This document shows, piece by piece, positions 53,430-64,000 of a stretch of 64,000 nucleotides of DNA. Every line of letters begins with the position of its first letter. Within the stretch, counting starts at the first letter, position 1. A program made the translations under genes and the position numbers. Location of the stretch: NCBI GenBank assembly GCA_000831005.1, contig CP007152.1, positions 2,170,001 through 2,234,000 of the forward strand. Reading direction: 5' to 3'. A model generated the notes under the pieces. It did no database searches. It saw only the letters and a list, made by a program, of their open reading frames with translations, and was not told the origin of the DNA. This DNA comes from Marinobacter salarius. Its GTDB lineage: Bacteria > Pseudomonadota > Gammaproteobacteria > Pseudomonadales > Oleiphilaceae.

Positions 53430-54923
53430 ATGAGTAAAGAGATCTTGCTGGTGGTTGAATCCGTCTCGAACGAGAAAGGTGTCGAGAAGGACGTGATCTT
53501 CGAAGCAATCGAGCTGGCACTCGCCACCGCTGCCAAAAAACGCTACGACGACGAGGAAGCGGACATCCGCGTTTCCATCGATCGCCGCACCGGCGAATAT
53601 GAAACGTTCCGTCGCTGGCTGGTGGTTGATAACGATGCGGTTCCTGCTTTGGGCACCGAGCTGACCATGCAGGAAGCGGAAGAAATCGACAAGAGTCTGC
53701 AGCCCGGCGATATCCATGAAGAGAAAGTGGAATCCGTTGCCTTCGGCCGTATTGGTGCCCAGGCAGCGAAACAGATCATATTCCAGAAAGTGCGGGAAGC
53801 CGAGCGCACCAAGATTGTCGACAGCTACCGGGATCGCGTGGGTGAGCTCGTCTCTGGCACCGTAAAGAAAGTGACACGTGACAACGTCATCGTGGATCTG
53901 GGTGCCAACGCCGAAGCCTTGCTGCCCCGTGAACACCTGATTCCCCGTGAAACGTTCCGTATGGGCGATCGTGTGCGCTCTCTGCTGCAGGAAATCCGTA
54001 CCGATCATCGCGGCCCGCAGCTGATTCTGAGCCGTACCGATCCGCAGATGCTGATCGAACTGTTCCGCATTGAGGTGCCGGAAATTGCGGAGGAGCTGAT
54101 TGAAATTCGTGGCGCAGCCCGGGACCCTGGCTCCCGCGCCAAGATTGCGGTCAAGACCAACGACCGCCGGATTGATCCGGTGGGTGCCTGCGTGGGCATG
54201 CGTGGTTCACGAGTACAGGCAGTTTCCAACGAGCTGGGTGGCGAGCGTGTGGATATCGTGCTGTGGGACGACAACCCCGCGCAACTGGTCATCAATGCCA
54301 TGGCGCCGGCGGAAGTGGCGTCCATCGTCATGGACGAGGACCGCCATACCATGGAAGTGGCAGTAGCTGAGGACAATCTGGCCCAGGCGATTGGCCGGAA
54401 TGGTCAGAACGTTCGGTTGGCGACGGACCTTACCAGCTGGACGCTGAACGTCATGACAGAAGAGGAAGCAGGTGAGCGTCAGGAGCAGGAGTATAATTCT
54501 CTGCTCGAGCACTTCACCGGCAATCTGGATGTGGACGAAGAATTTGCAGGTGTCCTCATTGAGGAAGGGTTTACTTCCATTGAGGAGGTAGCGTACATCC
54601 CCATGGAAGAGATGCTTGCCATTGACGGTTTTGATGAAGAAACCGTGACCGAATTGCGTCGCCGTGCCAAGGATGCCCTGTTGAATCAGGCCCTGGCCAG
54701 TGAAGAGGCGCTAGAGGGCGCTGAGCCCGCAGAAGATCTTCTCGCAATGGACGGTATGGATCGTGGCCTGGCTTTCAAGCTGGCCGGTATGGGGATTCGT
54801 ACCATGGAAGATCTTGCAGAGCAGTCGGTTGACGACTTGCTCGACATTGAAGGAATGGAAGAAGAGCGTGCCGGCCAGTTGATTATGGCAGCACGCGCCC
54901 CCTGGTTTGAAGACCAGGCTTAA
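53430..54923 (+). CDS. nusA: Transcription termination/antitermination factor NusA
   Basis: RNA-polymerase-binding factor controlling pausing, termination and antitermination, 497 residues. N-terminal RNAP-binding domain, S1 domain ([16 protein letters not shown], about residues 135-200), two KH domains ([26 protein letters not shown]) and two acidic C-terminal repeats ([36 protein letters not shown]). The second repeat shows this is the full gammaproteobacterial form. Probably autoregulates through the leader. Confidence 0.97.
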   Translation: MSKEILLVVESVSNEKGVEKDVIFEAIELALATAAKKRYDDEEADIRVSIDRRTGEYETFRRWLVVDNDAVPALGTELTMQEAEEIDKSLQPGDIHEEKVESVAFGRIGAQAAKQIIFQKVREAERTKIVDSYRDRVGELVSGTVKKVTRDNVIVDLGANAEALLPREHLIPRETFRMGDRVRSLLQEIRTDHRGPQLILSRTDPQMLIELFRIEVPEIAEELIEIRGAARDPGSRAKIAVKTNDRRIDPVGACVGMRGSRVQAVSNELGGERVDIVLWDDNPAQLVINAMAPAEVASIVMDEDRHTMEVAVAEDNLAQAIGRNGQNVRLATDLTSWTLNVMTEEEAGERQEQEYNSLLEHFTGNLDVDEEFAGVLIEEGFTSIEEVAYIPMEEMLAIDGFDEETVTELRRRAKDALLNQALASEEALEGAEPAEDLLAMDGMDRGLAFKLAGMGIRTMEDLAEQSVDDLLDIEGMEEERAGQLIMAARAPWFEDQA

Positions 54924-54940
54924 TCGGGAGGAGGACCAGT

Positions 54941-57502
54941 ATGGCTGATGTAACGGTAAAACAACTGGCCGCAGATGTAGGCGCTCCCGTGGATCGTTTG
55001 CTGCGACAGATCGTGGAGGCTGGCCTGAAAGCCCGCTCCGAAGGGGATTCTGTTACCAGTGATGAGAAGCAGCAGTTGCTGACCTATCTGAAAAAGAATC
55101 ACGGTGAGAGTGAGGCTGAGCCCAAGAAAATCACTCTTAAGCGCAAGACAACAACCACGCTGAAAGCGGGCCGTACCAAAACGGTCAATGTTGAGGTTCG
55201 CAAGCGCCGTACGTATATCAAGCGCGCCGAGCTCGAGCCGGAAGCGGCGAAGCAGGAAGAAGCTGCCGAGCAGGCGGCTGCGGCCCCGGAAGAGGCCCCA
55301 GCGCCAGTCGCGGCTGAGCAGGCACAGCCTGCGGATGCGCCGAAGCCGGAAGCGCCGGTGTCAGATTCTCCGGCTGAAGAGCCGGCTGCGGACGAAAAAC
55401 CGGCTGAAAAAGCTCAGCCGGAAGTGGCTGCTGAGCCGGAACCGTCACCGGTTCCCGCGCCGGAAGACATGCCGATTCCGCCGCCTGAAGAAGGCGAAGG
55501 CAAGGATCGAAAGCCGAAGAAGAAGAAGGAAAAGGCCCGCGAGCGCGGTGATGAGCCCGAAGAGGGCAAGCCCAAGAAGAAGTCCGCAGGGCATCGTGGG
55601 CCGCGCAGCCGTCCGGTGGAAGAGCCTCTGATTATCAATGAAGAGGAAGAAGACACCACGCTGCGCAAGCCGCTCCGTGCGAAAAAGAAACCCAAAGAAA
55701 AGCGTCATGCTTTCGAGAGGCCGACCAAGCCAATGGTACGAGAAGTCGATATTCCCGAGACGATCACAGTGGGTGATCTTGCCCAGCGGATGGCGGTCAA
55801 GTCAGCGGACGTCATCAAGAAACTGATGGGCATGGGGGTAATGGCGACAATCAACCAGGCTCTCGATCAGGAAACCGCTGTGCTGGTGACTGAGGAACTC
55901 GGTCACAAAGCCAACACAGTGAGTGAAGATGCGTTTGAGGAAGAGGTTCTGAGCGAATTCTCCTTTGAAGGCAAGGAAAAGACCAAGCGTGCGCCGGTTG
56001 TCAGTGTGATGGGTCACGTTGACCACGGTAAGACCTCGCTGCTGGATTACATTCGCCGCACCAAGGTGGCGTCCGGCGAGTCCGGGGGTATCACCCAGCA
56101 CATCGGTGCGTACCACGTTGAAACCGACCATGGCATGGTGTCCTTCCTGGATACTCCGGGCCACGCCGCCTTCACGGCGATGCGTGCGCGGGGTGCCCAG
56201 TGCACCGACATCGTTATCCTGGTGGTGGCCGCCGATGACGGCGTTATGCCGCAAACCAAGGAAGCCGTGGATCACGCACGTTCCGCCGGCGTTCCCATCG
56301 TCGTTGCCATCAACAAGATGGACAAGGAAGAGGCCGACCCGGATCGTATCAAGACCGAATTGGCGGGTATGGAAGTTATTCCGGAAGACTGGGGCGGTGA
56401 CGTTCAGTTTATCCCTGTATCCGCCCATACCGGTGACGGCATTGAAGATCTGCTTGAGGCACTGCTGCTGCAGGCTGAAATCCTTGAGCTCGAGGCCTCT
56501 CCGGATGCACCTGCGAAGGGTGTAGTGGTCGAATCCAGCCTTGAGCGTGGTCGCGGTTCCGTGGCTACCGTACTGGTGCAGAACGGCACGCTCCGTCAGG
56601 GCGAGATGGTGGTGGCTGGTTCCTTCTTCGGTAAGGTTCGCGCCATGACCGACGAGGCCGGCAAGCAGGTCAAAGAAGCCGGGCCTTCCATTCCGGTGGA
56701 AATCCTGGGCCTGAATGGCACGCCGAACGCTGGTGATGAGTTCTTTGCTGTGGCTGACGAGAAGAAGGCCAAGGAACTGGCGGAATTCCGTCAGTCCCGC
56801 GAGCGGGAGCAGCGTCTGCACAGGCAGCAGGCTGCGAAGCTTGAGAACCTGTTCGAGAATATGGGCAAGGACGAGGTCAAAACCCTCAACGTGGTGCTCA
56901 AGACCGACGTTCGTGGTTCCCTGGAAGCCATCACGAAGTCGCTGCAGGATCTTGGTAACGACGAAGTACAGGTCAAAATCGTGTCCTCGGGCGTTGGTGG
57001 TATCGCAGAGACGGACATCAGTCTGGCCATGGCGACCAACGCGGTTATCTTCGGCTTCAACGTGCGTGCGGACACCGCGTCCAAGCGTCTGGTGGAGCAG
57101 GAAGGTCTGGATCTGCGCTACTACAGCATCATCTACAACCTGATTGATGATGTGAAAGCAGCTCTGACCGGCATGCTGGCGCCGGAATTCCGCGAGGATA
57201 TCGTGGGCATTGCCGATGTGCGTGACGTGTTCCGTTCGCCGAAGTTTGGCCAGGTGGCTGGCTGTATGGTCACCGAGGGTAACGTTTACCGCAACAAGCC
57301 GATCCGTGTCCTGCGTGACAACGTGGTTATCTTTGAGGGCGAGCTGGAATCGCTGCGCCGCTTCAAGGACGACGTGCCGGAAGTCCGCAACGGTATGGAA
57401 TGTGGTATCGGCGTTAAGGGCTACGACGTGAAAGTCGGCGACCAGATCGAGGTATTCGATCGCGTTCGGGTTGAGCGTAAGCTTGAGTCCACCGGCGCGT
57501 GA
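54941..57502 (+). CDS. infB: Translation initiation factor IF-2
   Basis: GTPase delivering initiator tRNA, 853 residues. N-terminal IF2 subdomain, long charged Ala/Pro/Glu/Lys linker (about residues 95-260), then the G domain with GHVDHGKT (about residue 357), DTPGH and NKMD, followed by domains II-IV. 17 bp after nusA. The frame is intact. Confidence 0.97.
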   Translation: MADVTVKQLAADVGAPVDRLLRQIVEAGLKARSEGDSVTSDEKQQLLTYLKKNHGESEAEPKKITLKRKTTTTLKAGRTKTVNVEVRKRRTYIKRAELEPEAAKQEEAAEQAAAAPEEAPAPVAAEQAQPADAPKPEAPVSDSPAEEPAADEKPAEKAQPEVAAEPEPSPVPAPEDMPIPPPEEGEGKDRKPKKKKEKARERGDEPEEGKPKKKSAGHRGPRSRPVEEPLIINEEEEDTTLRKPLRAKKKPKEKRHAFERPTKPMVREVDIPETITVGDLAQRMAVKSADVIKKLMGMGVMATINQALDQETAVLVTEELGHKANTVSEDAFEEEVLSEFSFEGKEKTKRAPVVSVMGHVDHGKTSLLDYIRRTKVASGESGGITQHIGAYHVETDHGMVSFLDTPGHAAFTAMRARGAQCTDIVILVVAADDGVMPQTKEAVDHARSAGVPIVVAINKMDKEEADPDRIKTELAGMEVIPEDWGGDVQFIPVSAHTGDGIEDLLEALLLQAEILELEASPDAPAKGVVVESSLERGRGSVATVLVQNGTLRQGEMVVAGSFFGKVRAMTDEAGKQVKEAGPSIPVEILGLNGTPNAGDEFFAVADEKKAKELAEFRQSREREQRLHRQQAAKLENLFENMGKDEVKTLNVVLKTDVRGSLEAITKSLQDLGNDEVQVKIVSSGVGGIAETDISLAMATNAVIFGFNVRADTASKRLVEQEGLDLRYYSIIYNLIDDVKAALTGMLAPEFREDIVGIADVRDVFRSPKFGQVAGCMVTEGNVYRNKPIRVLRDNVVIFEGELESLRRFKDDVPEVRNGMECGIGVKGYDVKVGDQIEVFDRVRVERKLESTGA

Positions 57503-57527
57503 TGCGCCTGAGATTAAAGGAAACCTG

Positions 57528-57965
57528 ATGCCAAGAGAGTTCAGCCGGATTGATCGCATCGGCGATCAGATGCAGCGGGAGCTGGCCCAGCTCATCCAGC
57601 GGGAGGTCAAAGACCCGCGGGTGGGCATGGTCACGGTGAATGCCGTCAAGGTGAGCCGTGACCTGGGTTATGCAGACGTTTACGTATCGCTGCTGACCAC
57701 CGAAGAGCTGACCGAGGAGTCGCCGCAGGTGCGGGATTCCCTGACAGTGCTGAATAAAGCGGCTGGCTTCCTGAAAGGGCAGGTCGGCCGTGCCATGAAA
57801 TTGCGGGTGACGCCCCAGTTGCGTTTTCATTTCGATACGTTGCTTGGGCACAGCCGTCACATGGACAACCTGATTCGGGAAGCGGTTGGCGACAAGCCAG
57901 TGGTTGACCGTGACGACGACGCCCGCAACGACGGGGCGCCTGATGATCCGGAGCAAAAGGCTTGA
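57528..57965 (+). CDS. rbfA: Ribosome-binding factor A
   Basis: Cold-shock KH-fold protein for 16S 5'-end maturation, 145 residues. [19 protein letters not shown] start at ATG 57528 with AAAGGAA upstream; [14 protein letters not shown] is the family hallmark, followed by an acidic tail. Its TGA overlaps the truB TTG start. Confidence 0.96.
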   Translation: MPREFSRIDRIGDQMQRELAQLIQREVKDPRVGMVTVNAVKVSRDLGYADVYVSLLTTEELTEESPQVRDSLTVLNKAAGFLKGQVGRAMKLRVTPQLRFHFDTLLGHSRHMDNLIREAVGDKPVVDRDDDARNDGAPDDPEQKA

Positions 57966-58882
57966 GTCGACGTCGTAAAGGTCGCGATGTAAACGGCATA
58001 CTGGTGATCGACAAGCCGATGGACATTACGTCCAACGGCATCCTGCAGCAGGTAAAACGCCTGTTCGGGGCGGCCAAGGCCGGTCACACCGGTGCGTTGG
58101 ACCCGCTGGCCACCGGCGTGTTGCCGTTGTGCTTTGGTGAAGCCACCAAGTTTTCCCAGATGATGCTGGACAGCGACAAAGCCTACATCGCCACCGCTCG
58201 CCTGGGTGTCCGCACCGAAACCGGGGACAGCGAAGGTGCCGTGGTTGCTGAGAAACCGGTGCCCCCTGGGCTCGATGCCGATGCACTGGAACCGGTGTTG
58301 GAGCGCTTTCGTGGCGATATCCAGCAGGTTCCCTCCATGTACTCCGCGCTAAAGCACAAGGGCAAACCGCTCTATGAATACGCGCGCGAAGGTATTGAGG
58401 TGGAGCGTCCGTCGCGCCCGGTGACCATATACGAGCTGACGCTGCTGGAGGTGCGCGAGACCGAGATTGATATCGCGGTAAGTTGCACGAAAGGCACCTA
58501 TATTCGCTCGCTGGTGGAGGACATTGGCGAGGCATTGGGCTGCGGTGCCCATGTCACGGCATTGCGCCGCACCATGGCCTCCGGTTTCACGCTGGCGGAT
58601 GCCCGTGAGGTTTCAATGCTGGAGTCCATGCGCGAAGAAGGTGAAAGTCTGGATGGCCTGCTGGTGGCCCCGGATGCTGCTCTGTCCATGTTCCCGGAGC
58701 GGGATCTGGAAGGCAGTTCGCTGGTGTCGATATTGAACGGACAACCAGTTAGAATATCGGGTCAGCCCGCGGAAGGGTTCGTTCGCCTTTATGGCAACGG
58801 GCGTTTTGTCGGGCTGGCGGAAGGATTCCCGGAGGGGGAGGTGACCAAGCTGGTGCCTCGTCGTCTGGTGAAGAGTGGCTGA
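57962..58882 (+). CDS. truB: tRNA pseudouridine-55 synthase TruB
   Basis: Isomerises U55 in the tRNA T-loop, 306 residues. [15 protein letters not shown], catalytic Asp in [16 protein letters not shown], and [17 protein letters not shown] start overlapping the rbfA stop by three bases indicates coupled translation. Confidence 0.96.
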   Translation: MSRRRKGRDVNGILVIDKPMDITSNGILQQVKRLFGAAKAGHTGALDPLATGVLPLCFGEATKFSQMMLDSDKAYIATARLGVRTETGDSEGAVVAEKPVPPGLDADALEPVLERFRGDIQQVPSMYSALKHKGKPLYEYAREGIEVERPSRPVTIYELTLLEVRETEIDIAVSCTKGTYIRSLVEDIGEALGCGAHVTALRRTMASGFTLADAREVSMLESMREEGESLDGLLVAPDAALSMFPERDLEGSSLVSILNGQPVRISGQPAEGFVRLYGNGRFVGLAEGFPEGEVTKLVPRRLVKSG

Positions 58883-58973
58883 TAGCCCTTTGAGGGTTAT
58901 TGCCAGTTAGCCGGGCTGTAGAGATGCGTGGTTCGGCCGAATTCGATAGCATCGCGACAATGAGGTGAGTTTT

Positions 58974-59243
58974 ATGGCACTTTCTGCCGACGAGAAAGCA
59001 CAGATCGTTAAGGATTTTCAGCAGGGTGATGGCGATACCGGTTCTCCTGAAGTTCAGGTTGCACTGTTGAGCCACAACATCAACAAGCTGCAGGATCACT
59101 TCAAGACCAACAAGCAGGATCACCATTCCCGCCGTGGTCTGATCCGGATGGTTAACCAGCGTCGTAAACTGCTGGATTACCTCAAGCGTAAGAACGCAGA
59201 CCGCTACCTGGACCTGATCCAGCGTCTGAGCCTGCGTCGCTAA
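58974..59243 (+). CDS. rpsO: 30S ribosomal protein S15
   Basis: Primary 16S rRNA-binding protein, 89 residues. [16 protein letters not shown] start at ATG 58974 behind [28 protein letters not shown] and the [17 protein letters not shown] loop are universal. Precedes pnp. Confidence 0.97.
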   Translation: MALSADEKAQIVKDFQQGDGDTGSPEVQVALLSHNINKLQDHFKTNKQDHHSRRGLIRMVNQRRKLLDYLKRKNADRYLDLIQRLSLRR

Positions 59244-59259
59244 TCCGGTTGTACTTAAC

Positions 59260-59291
59260 GGCCGGCGGGGCTTTGATAGCCCCGCTGGTTG
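59260..59291 (+). terminator. rpsO terminator-like hairpin
   Basis: Stem GCCGGCGGGGCT-TTGAT-AGCCCCGCTGGT, strong but with a poor T-tail (TGTGCC), so read-through to pnp is expected. Confidence 0.65.
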
Positions 59292-59350
59292 TGCCTCTCT
59301 CCTGCATCGTGTCTGTCTGTGAACCCTGAAGGAACTCCCTGTCGTAACGG

Positions 59351-59437
59351 AAAGCTGAAATTGATAGCAGGTTGTTGAAAAGCCCGGTTTAGCCAGGTGC
59401 TTACGCCCCGGGGTTTTGCAACAGCCTGTTAGCTTTC
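59351..59437 (+). promoter_or_regulatory. pnp leader long stem, RNase III site candidate
   Basis: Imperfect inverted repeat: CAGGTTGTTGAAAAGCCCGG (59368-59387) against CCCGGGGTTTTGCAACAGCCTG (59407-59428), extended outward by AAAGCT (59351-59356) and AGCTTT (59431-59436). About 110 bp before pnp. Fits the processed leader of E. coli pnp. The 59244-59550 gap contains no gene. Confidence 0.6.
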
Positions 59438-59550
59438 AGACGGGCTACCCTTCAGTTCATCACTTCAGGCGATGTTGCAGTTATAGCGGATAATTCGCAG
59501 GGGCGAGTTATCCGGGTCAACCAATTGAAATGATGAATTCAGGAGTTACC

Positions 59551-61673
59551 GTGGATCTTAATCCCGTTAAAAAATCGTTCGAACTCGGCGGCAAGACCGT
59601 CACCATTGAAACCGGTCGCATCGCCCGCCAGGCCACCGGCTCTGTGCTGGTCACCGTAGACGACATTTCGGTACTGGGTACCGTGGTTGCGGCCAAGGAA
59701 GCCAAGCCGGGCCAGCCGTTTTTCCCGCTGACCGTCAACTACTTCGAGAAAACCTACGCTGTGGGCAAAATTCCGGGTGGTTTCTTCAAGCGTGAAGGCC
59801 GTCCGTCCGAGAAAGAAACCCTGACGTCTCGCCTGATTGACCGTCCGATTCGTCCGCTGTTTCCCAAGGGATTCATGAACGAAACCCAGGTCATCACGAC
59901 GGTCATGTCCTCCAGCAAGAACCAGGATCCGGATATTGCCGCCATGCTGGCCGCTTCCGCCGCCCTGTCCATCTCTGGTATCCCGTTCGATGGTCCTATC
60001 GGTGCATCCCGCGTCGCATACACCAATGAGCGTGGCTACTTCCTGAACCCGACCTTTGAAGAACTGGAAACCTCCCTGCTGGACATGGTGGTTGCCGGTA
60101 CTGAAGACGCGGTTCTGATGGTTGAATCCGAAGCCAAGGGCCTGACAGAAGACCAGATGCTGGGCGCCGTGCTCTTCGGGCACCAGGAAATGCAGACAGC
60201 GGTTACCGCGATCAAGGAATTTGCCGCTGAAGTTGGCAAGCCTCGTTGGGAGTGGCAGCCAGAAGCAGAGAACACTGAGCTTCTGAACGCTGTAAAGGCT
60301 GACTTTTCGGCCGATATCGAGCAGGCCTATGGCATCCGTGACAAGATGGAGCGCTATGCCCGCTTGAGCGAGATCAAGTCCGCTGCCGTTGAAAAACTGG
60401 CCGGAGAAGAAGAAGGTCAGCCGGCGGAAGACGAAGTGAAGAAGTATTTCGCCAAGGTTGAGAAGACCATCGTTCGCCAGCAGGTTATCGACGGCAAGCC
60501 TCGTATCGACGGCCGCGACAACAAGACCGTTCGCCCGATCGAAGTGGAAGTTGGCGTTCTGCCCAGCACCCACGGCTCCGCCCTGTTTACCCGTGGCGAG
60601 ACCCAGGCCATCGTGACCACCACGCTCGGTACCGCGCGTGACATGCAGATCATCGATGCCCTGGAAGGTGAGCGTAAAGACCCGTTCCTGTTCCACTACA
60701 ACTTCCCTCCGTACTCCGTTGGCGAAGCTGGCCGTGTGGGTACGCCGGGTCGTCGTGAAGTTGGTCACGGTCGTCTGGCCAAGCGTGGTGTGGCAGCGGT
60801 TATGCCCACCATGGAAGAATTCCCGTACACCATCCGTGCGGTATCAGAGATCACTGAATCCAACGGTTCCAGCTCCATGGCGTCTGTCTGTGGTTCCAGC
60901 CTGGCGCTGATGGATGCGGGCGTGCCCATCAAGCGCCGGTGGCCGGTATCGCCATGGGTCTGGTCAAGGAAGGCGACCAGTTCGCGGTTCTGACCGATAT
61001 CCTGGGTGATGAGGATCACCTCGGCGATATGGACTTTAAAGTGGCGGGTACCTCTGACGGTATCACTGCTCTGCAGATGGACATCAAGATTCAGGGCATT
61101 ACCGACGAGATCATGGAAATTGCTCTGGACCAGGCCAATGCAGCACGTTTGCACATCCTGGGTGAGATGGCCAAGGTTATCTCCGCACCGCGCAAAGAGC
61201 TTTCCAGTCGTGCGCCGAGCATCACGACCATCAAGATCAACCCGGAGAAGATCCGCGATGTTATCGGCAAGGGCGGTTCCACTATCCGCTCCATCTGTGA
61301 CGAGACTGGTGCTTCCATCGATCTGGATGACGATGGCAACGTGAAGATCTATGCCGACAATCAGGAAGCGGCCAATGCTGCGATGAAGCGGGTGATGGAA
61401 ATCACTGCGGAAATCGAAGTTGGCGCTATCTACAGCGGTCGTGTTGAGCGCATCGTGGACTTCGGTGCCTTTGTTAACATCCTGCCTGGCAAGGATGGTC
61501 TGGTGCACATTTCCCAGATCTCCGAGCGTCGCATCGAGAACGTGACTGACGAGCTGAGCGAAGGTCAGGAAGTTCTGGTGAAGGTTCTGGATGTGGATAA
61601 CCGTGGACGCGTGAAGCTGTCCATGAAGGAAGTGAAGGAAGGTGAGCAGCCGACGGATCTGTCCGCGCTGTAA
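59551..61673 (+). CDS. pnp: Polyribonucleotide nucleotidyltransferase (frameshifted)
   Basis: 3'-5' phosphorolytic exoribonuclease of the degradosome, 707 residues repaired (E. coli 711). Two RNase PH domains, then KH ([20 protein letters not shown]) and S1 ([18 protein letters not shown]). GTG 59551 ([14 protein letters not shown]) with AGGAG upstream is preferred over ATG 59530/59533. The frame breaks near 60930: AAGCGCCGGTG should be AAGGCGCCGGTG, giving [13 protein letters not shown]. Confidence 0.96.
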
Positions 61674-61688
61674 GGCTCTGCCTTCGAC

Positions 61689-61727
61689 AAAAGCCCGCCG
61701 CTCTCCGGAGTCTGGCGGGTTTTTTTG
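61689..61727 (+). terminator. pnp terminator
   Basis: Stem AGCCCGCC/GGCGGGTT with an inner CTCCGGAG element, followed by TTTTTTT. Confidence 0.88.
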
Positions 61728-61752
61728 TTTTCAGGCCTTCAACTCTTGTGAA

Positions 61753-61864
61753 GCGCCCGTCGCAGGCAGGCTTTCAAAACACGCCACGTAAATACGTCCC
61801 TGTAGGCTCGGTCGCGCCATCCCTGGCGCTCCACGGTTTTGCAAGCCTATCTGCGACGGACGCC
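61753..61864. repeat. Palindromic intergenic element (REP/MITE-like)
   Basis: About 110 bp imperfect palindrome. CCGTCGCAG (61757) pairs with CTGCGACGG (61851), and AGGCTTTCAAAAC with GTTTTGCAAGCCT. Inside is a second hairpin GCGCCATCCCTGGCGC (61814-61829). No coding sequence. Looks like a dispersed REP-type element, but copy number cannot be judged from one window. Confidence 0.6.
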
Positions 61865-61872
61865 CAGGCTAT

Positions 61873-62740
61873 TTACTCGCCTTCCATAAATTCCAGAACT
61901 TCATCCTGATAACCCGGAATCACAAATGTTGAGGCGTGGGGCGTATCCGTCTGCAAGAACGTTTTGGGTTCTTCTGCTGCCTCGTACAATCGCTTCCCAT
62001 GATGAAACGGGATAATCCCGTCCCGAACACTGTGAATCACCATCACTGGAACCGGGCTGATATCACCGATGCGTTCGTAAGCCTCGTATTCGTCAGTGAT
62101 CGTCCAGCTCAATGGAACCTGCAGTGGCCAGGTGAGCCAGAAGTCGCCGAGTTTTTCACGGGCAATGGCGCGGAAGCCGGAGAAGGTGCCGTCTAGAATC
62201 ACGCCGTCCAGGGGTGGTTGCTCGTCCCGCTTTACCCATTCACTGGCCAGGGCGGTTCCCAGTGCGCCACCCAGGCTCTGACCCAGAAGGAACAGGGGCT
62301 GGCTCTGTACGTCCGGCTGGTCAACCAGCATCGCAGGCCGGTCTCTGCGTCGTGCAGGGTGCCTTCTATGTCCGGTGCGCCAGTAGAGCGCCCATATCCC
62401 CGGTAGTCGATCAGGAAGACGTTGTAGCGCTTCTCAGGGAGCCAGGCGACGTTCATGATGTGGCTGCTGATGTTCTGGGCGTTGCGTGAAGGAAGTAAAC
62501 AGTACCTTTCGGTTCGGAGCTGGCGGGGAGCCACCAGCCGTGGAGGGTTTCTCCGTCGGGGGTTTCCACGAACACATCTTCGAATTCCAGGTTCAGGCGG
62601 TCGGGAGTGATGTAGGTGACCTGGTCCGGATAGAAGAACACGCTGCTGCAGCCGGTCTGCAGCAGCAGGGTAAACGCGGCGGTGAGGCCGGCCAGTGTTC
62701 TCAGAGTTGTCAGAAGTAGGCGTGGAGTCCGAGTTGCCAT
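61873..62740 (-). CDS. Alpha/beta-hydrolase lipoprotein (two frameshifts)
   Basis: Serine hydrolase of about 289 residues. Signal peptide with lipobox LQTGC (Cys31), oxyanion region VYFLHGNAQN, DYRGYGRS, nucleophile elbow GQSLGG, then Asp (VRDGIIPF) and His (TPHAS) of the triad. Breaks occur near 62490 (CACGCAAC; CACGGCAAC gives HGNAQN) and near 62330 (CGATGCTGG; CGATGGCTGG gives RWLVDQPD). It resembles the BEM46/YfhR group of membrane-associated hydrolases; substrate unknown. Its start overlaps the end of the DUF4105 gene by 31 bp, so the pair is cotranscribed. Confidence 0.85.
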
Positions 62741-64000
62741 GTGCTGCGGTACCTGTCGTAGTGGTCTTCACGGCTGAATTTTCCGAACAGGCTGAAGTCC
62801 CGTTCGAGGTGCCAGTTGCCTTCCAGGTAGGCCTGATCCTGTCGGTGTTGGCTGCTGACGATCCAGGCTTTGGTTTTCACGCCGCCCAGAAGGCTGAACT
62901 GGTTGTTCTGATGCAGTATACCCAGGTCGGCGCCGGGGGCGGCGTCGTAGCCGCGTCCCAGGTCGTCGTCGATTTCCAGGTCGGCAGTGGCCATGGCGAA
63001 GGCTTGGGTGCCGGGTGCCAGCTGCCAGCTGCCACCGGCGCCGCCCTCCAGGTAGGGGGTGAATACGCGGTTGGTTTCGGTGTCAGTGCGGCGGCCGCCG
63101 AAGCCGACTTGCCAGGACAGCGGCGAGAAGAACTGGTTGCGCGGCGAGAGTGAGCGGATTTCCACGCCGGTCAGCTGTTCAATCTGTACTTCGTTGTTGT
63201 CTGTGTACAGGCGGGCATCCAGTCGTAGGAACTGGAGCTGTGCTCCGCCACGGTAGCCGGCGGGTGGGTCAAGTATATCGTGATAGGCGGGGCGTAACGT
63301 GAGTTCGCTGAAGTTGCGGTCACCCATGCGCCCGCCGCTGACGCTGGCGCGAAAGGTGTCATGGCCCTGGTCGTCCCGGATGGCAGGCTCAGGGGGGCTG
63401 TCCTTTATCGCGACTCCGCGGATCTTGCTGCGTTCCCTTAGCAGGTCATGGGAGAGTGGGGCTGCATGTTCCCTGGGCCAGCCCTCGGCTTCGCTTTGGT
63501 AACGAACATAGTCGTAGGTGGCGTCCAGCACCCGCGCACGCGGTTCATCGTTCAATGCCTGTACCTCGGGTGCATCGGCATCCACATAGCCGTTGGCGAT
63601 GGCGGCGGCGAGTGTCTGATGGTCGTCGGGCAGGGCGTCGATGCGGTGGCTGACGTTGGTCGCCGCAGACGGGCGGTAGTAGACGGAGTCGACAAGTCCC
63701 TTGTCGACAACCCATCGCACCGTGTCCGAGGGAATGGCATGGGTGCCGACTTCCCCCAGCAGGTCGGTGCCGGGCCGGGCGACGTCGATCAGGGCCAGCA
63801 GGCGGTAGGCGCAGTTCTCGTCAAAAAAATAGTAATCGAAATTGCGCTCGCGTATCTCCCAGGTATGGGCGAGCATCATGTCCACTTCCGCCTGGGTGAG
63901 GTTGAGTGTGTACTCCCACAGGTCCCGGTGCTCAATGTCGGAATAGAGGCGAATTTTTTCGTAGTAGGGCTGGATGGAGGTAATGCCCGGGTAGCCACCA
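62710..64000 (-). CDS. DUF4105 family protein (partial)
   Basis: C-terminal 420 or so residues of a DUF4105 protein; the beginning lies beyond the window. The conserved core includes PYYEKIRLYSDIEHRDLWEY, HTWEIRERNFDYYFFDENC and YRLLALIDVARPG. The Cys in FDENC and nearby acidic residues suggest an enzyme-like site. The remainder is rich in alternating-hydrophobic strands (SVSGGRMGDRNFSELTLRP, YLEGNWHLERDFSLFGKFS) and ends in LGLHAYF with a terminal Phe, as expected of an outer-membrane beta-barrel. Function unknown. Cotranscribed with the downstream lipoprotein hydrolase. Confidence 0.82.
   Translation of the reverse strand, partial: GGYPGITSIQPYYEKIRLYSDIEHRDLWEYTLNLTQAEVDMMLAHTWEIRERNFDYYFFDENCAYRLLALIDVARPGTDLLGEVGTHAIPSDTVRWVVDKGLVDSVYYRPSAATNVSHRIDALPDDHQTLAAAIANGYVDADAPEVQALNDEPRARVLDATYDYVRYQSEAEGWPREHAAPLSHDLLRERSKIRGVAIKDSPPEPAIRDDQGHDTFRASVSGGRMGDRNFSELTLRPAYHDILDPPAGYRGGAQLQFLRLDARLYTDNNEVQIEQLTGVEIRSLSPRNQFFSPLSWQVGFGGRRTDTETNRVFTPYLEGGAGGSWQLAPGTQAFAMATADLEIDDDLGRGYDAAPGADLGILHQNNQFSLLGGVKTKAWIVSSQHRQDQAYLEGNWHLERDFSLFGKFSREDHYDRYRSTWQLGLHAYF

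Noticed and set aside
55802..57559. 585-codon open frame antisense to infB
   Set aside because: Mirrors the codon structure of a perfectly conserved IF-2; no ribosome site or family resemblance. Same reasoning for the long antisense frames over pnp (59539-60768), ftsH (47687-48973) and acnB (361-1188, + strand).

Overview
The window is a contiguous stretch of chromosome from a GC-rich gammaproteobacterium, most likely Marinobacter or a close relative. The evidence is the gene order ftsH-folP-glmM-tpiA-secG-tRNA-Leu-rimP-nusA-infB-rbfA-truB-rpsO-pnp, the ssrA tag ANDENYALAA, an Aap-type amino-acid ABC transporter, and a wax-ester-synthase/DGAT gene between smpB and ssrA. I see no prophage, insertion sequence or CRISPR array. 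Most of the window is core housekeeping DNA with small accessory pockets.

Layout. 1-5.2 kb: acnB (cut by the window start), miaE, a FinR-like LysR regulator divergent from fpr. 5.2-14.8 kb (accessory): emrE-like SMR pump, an unrecognised membrane protein, a DUF1326/DUF2182 cysteine-rich pair opposite a large ATPase-winged-helix regulator, a membrane GDPD gene with an LTA-synthase-like gene, and an unrecognised lipoprotein. 15.0-19.3 kb: aapJQMP behind a near-perfect sigma-54 promoter. 19.3-27.0 kb: lpxH-ppiB, glnS, cysS, glcB, folD. 27.1-30.5 kb: tRNA-Pro/Arg/His operon, a truncated tRNA-Leu fused to foreign-looking DNA, tmRNA, wax ester synthase, smpB. 30.7-35.8 kb: NSS transporter, ratA-ratB, bamE, fur, recN with two LexA boxes. 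35.9-45.7 kb: grpE-dnaK-dnaJ with a sigma-32 promoter, dapB, carAB, greA. 45.8-61.7 kb: yhbY, rlmE, ftsH, folP-glmM, tpiA-secG, then the translation/RNA-decay operon rimP to pnp. 61.7-64 kb: a palindromic repeat, a lipoprotein hydrolase and a DUF4105 protein cut by the window end.

The dominant oddity is sequence quality. Twenty protein genes, many of them essential (dnaK, carAB, pnp, glmM, secG, cysS, folP, folD), carry 26 frameshifts, nearly all repaired by adding back one base, and the tmRNA T-stem also lacks one base. About 20 of the 27 sites are best repaired as GGC read as GC (or GCC as GC on the other strand). I therefore annotate these genes as intact proteins interrupted by probable sequencing or assembly deletions. 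Spans given for them run from the true start to the true stop across the frameshift.

Regulatory structure is rich. It includes a sigma-54 promoter with an upstream repeat (aap), a sigma-32 promoter (grpE), tandem SOS boxes (recN), a stringent-type tRNA promoter, an attenuator-like hairpin downstream of a good promoter in the carAB leader, several stacked intrinsic terminators in the rimP-nusA leader, and a long stem in the rpsO-pnp gap that fits an RNase III/PNPase autoregulation site. The best candidate for something undescribed is the divergent module at 6.7-10.2 kb: a single-chain P-loop ATPase / acetyltransferase-like / OmpR-type winged-helix regulator facing two cysteine-rich proteins of unknown function.
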